5,164 nt of DNA from positions 1-5,164 of the forward strand of contig SKSA01000327.1 in NCBI GenBank assembly GCA_007118195.1, in the 5' to 3' direction. A program made the translations under genes and the position numbers. The notes beneath the pieces were generated by a model that worked only from the letters and a program-made list of their open reading frames with translations, made no database searches and was not told the origin of the DNA. This DNA is from Anaerobacillus sp. (GTDB lineage Bacteria > Bacillota > Bacilli > Bacillales > Anaerobacillaceae). This document shows positions 5,140 to 5,164 of this stretch, piece by piece (the stretch's first letter is position 1; every line of letters starts with the position of its first letter).

Positions 5140-5164
5140 GAGTTTTGAGTTAAGAGTGTTGAGT
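5140..5164. repeat. Start of a 7-bp tandem repeat array (GAGTNNN)
   Basis: GAGT occurs at 5140, 5147, 5154 and 5161, exactly every 7 bp, as GAGTTTT, GAGTTAA, GAGTGTT and GAGT. The array begins at the base after the stop codon of the preceding gene and continues past the window edge, so its full length is unknown. Three and a half copies with variable last three bases are seen. Confidence 0.6.

Overview
The window is AT-rich (roughly one third G+C by eye). It has strong Shine-Dalgarno sequences (GGAGG types), Rho-independent terminators and a gene order that point to a member of the Bacillaceae. Six of the seven genes match the block that in Bacillus subtilis runs mntR - yqhO - yqhP - (yqhQ) - yqhR - (yqhS/aroQ) - yqhT - efp - (yqhV, spoIIIA operon). 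No database search could be run, so the names rest on recalled family sequences and motifs. MntR, YqhT and EF-P are secure at residue level. YqhP and YqhR rest more on size, topology and position.

Layout. 1-133: leader with a probable sigma-A promoter. 134-574: mntR, the Mn(II)-sensing DtxR-family repressor, closed by its own terminator. 737-1624: yqhO, a patatin-like lipid acyl hydrolase with a TTG start. 2016-1639 (minus strand): yqhP, a small two-helix membrane protein with a very basic tail, convergent with yqhO; the two share a bidirectional terminator that includes the last codons of yqhP. 2017-2335: a gene-free, very AT-rich stretch with a perfect 12-bp palindrome and candidate promoters, where B. 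subtilis carries yqhQ. 2336-2809: yqhR, a four-helix membrane protein. 2845-2878: a strong hairpin with a T-rich tail, almost touching the ribosome binding site of the next gene. 2904-3974: yqhT, an M24 metallopeptidase. 4000-4557: efp, translation elongation factor P, 25 bp behind yqhT and very likely co-transcribed with it. 4576-4636: a large hairpin that terminates efp and resembles an insertion-sequence end.

The accessory-looking part is the right edge. Where yqhV and the spoIIIA operon would be expected after efp, there is a 133-residue protein I do not recognise (4738-5139). It is an internal duplication with paired cysteines and repeated AFCSD and FEEW motifs, and a candidate sigma-B-type promoter precedes it. 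Directly after its stop codon an array of 7-bp units (GAGTNNN) begins and runs off the window. The unknown gene is therefore bracketed by an IS-end-like hairpin on one side and a heptamer array on the other.

Functionally this is a housekeeping neighbourhood: metal homeostasis (MntR), lipid hydrolysis (YqhO), proline-peptide turnover (YqhT) and relief of polyproline stalling (EF-P). I see no shared pathway, and no phage, CRISPR, tRNA or rRNA gene. The most novel material is at 4576-5164.
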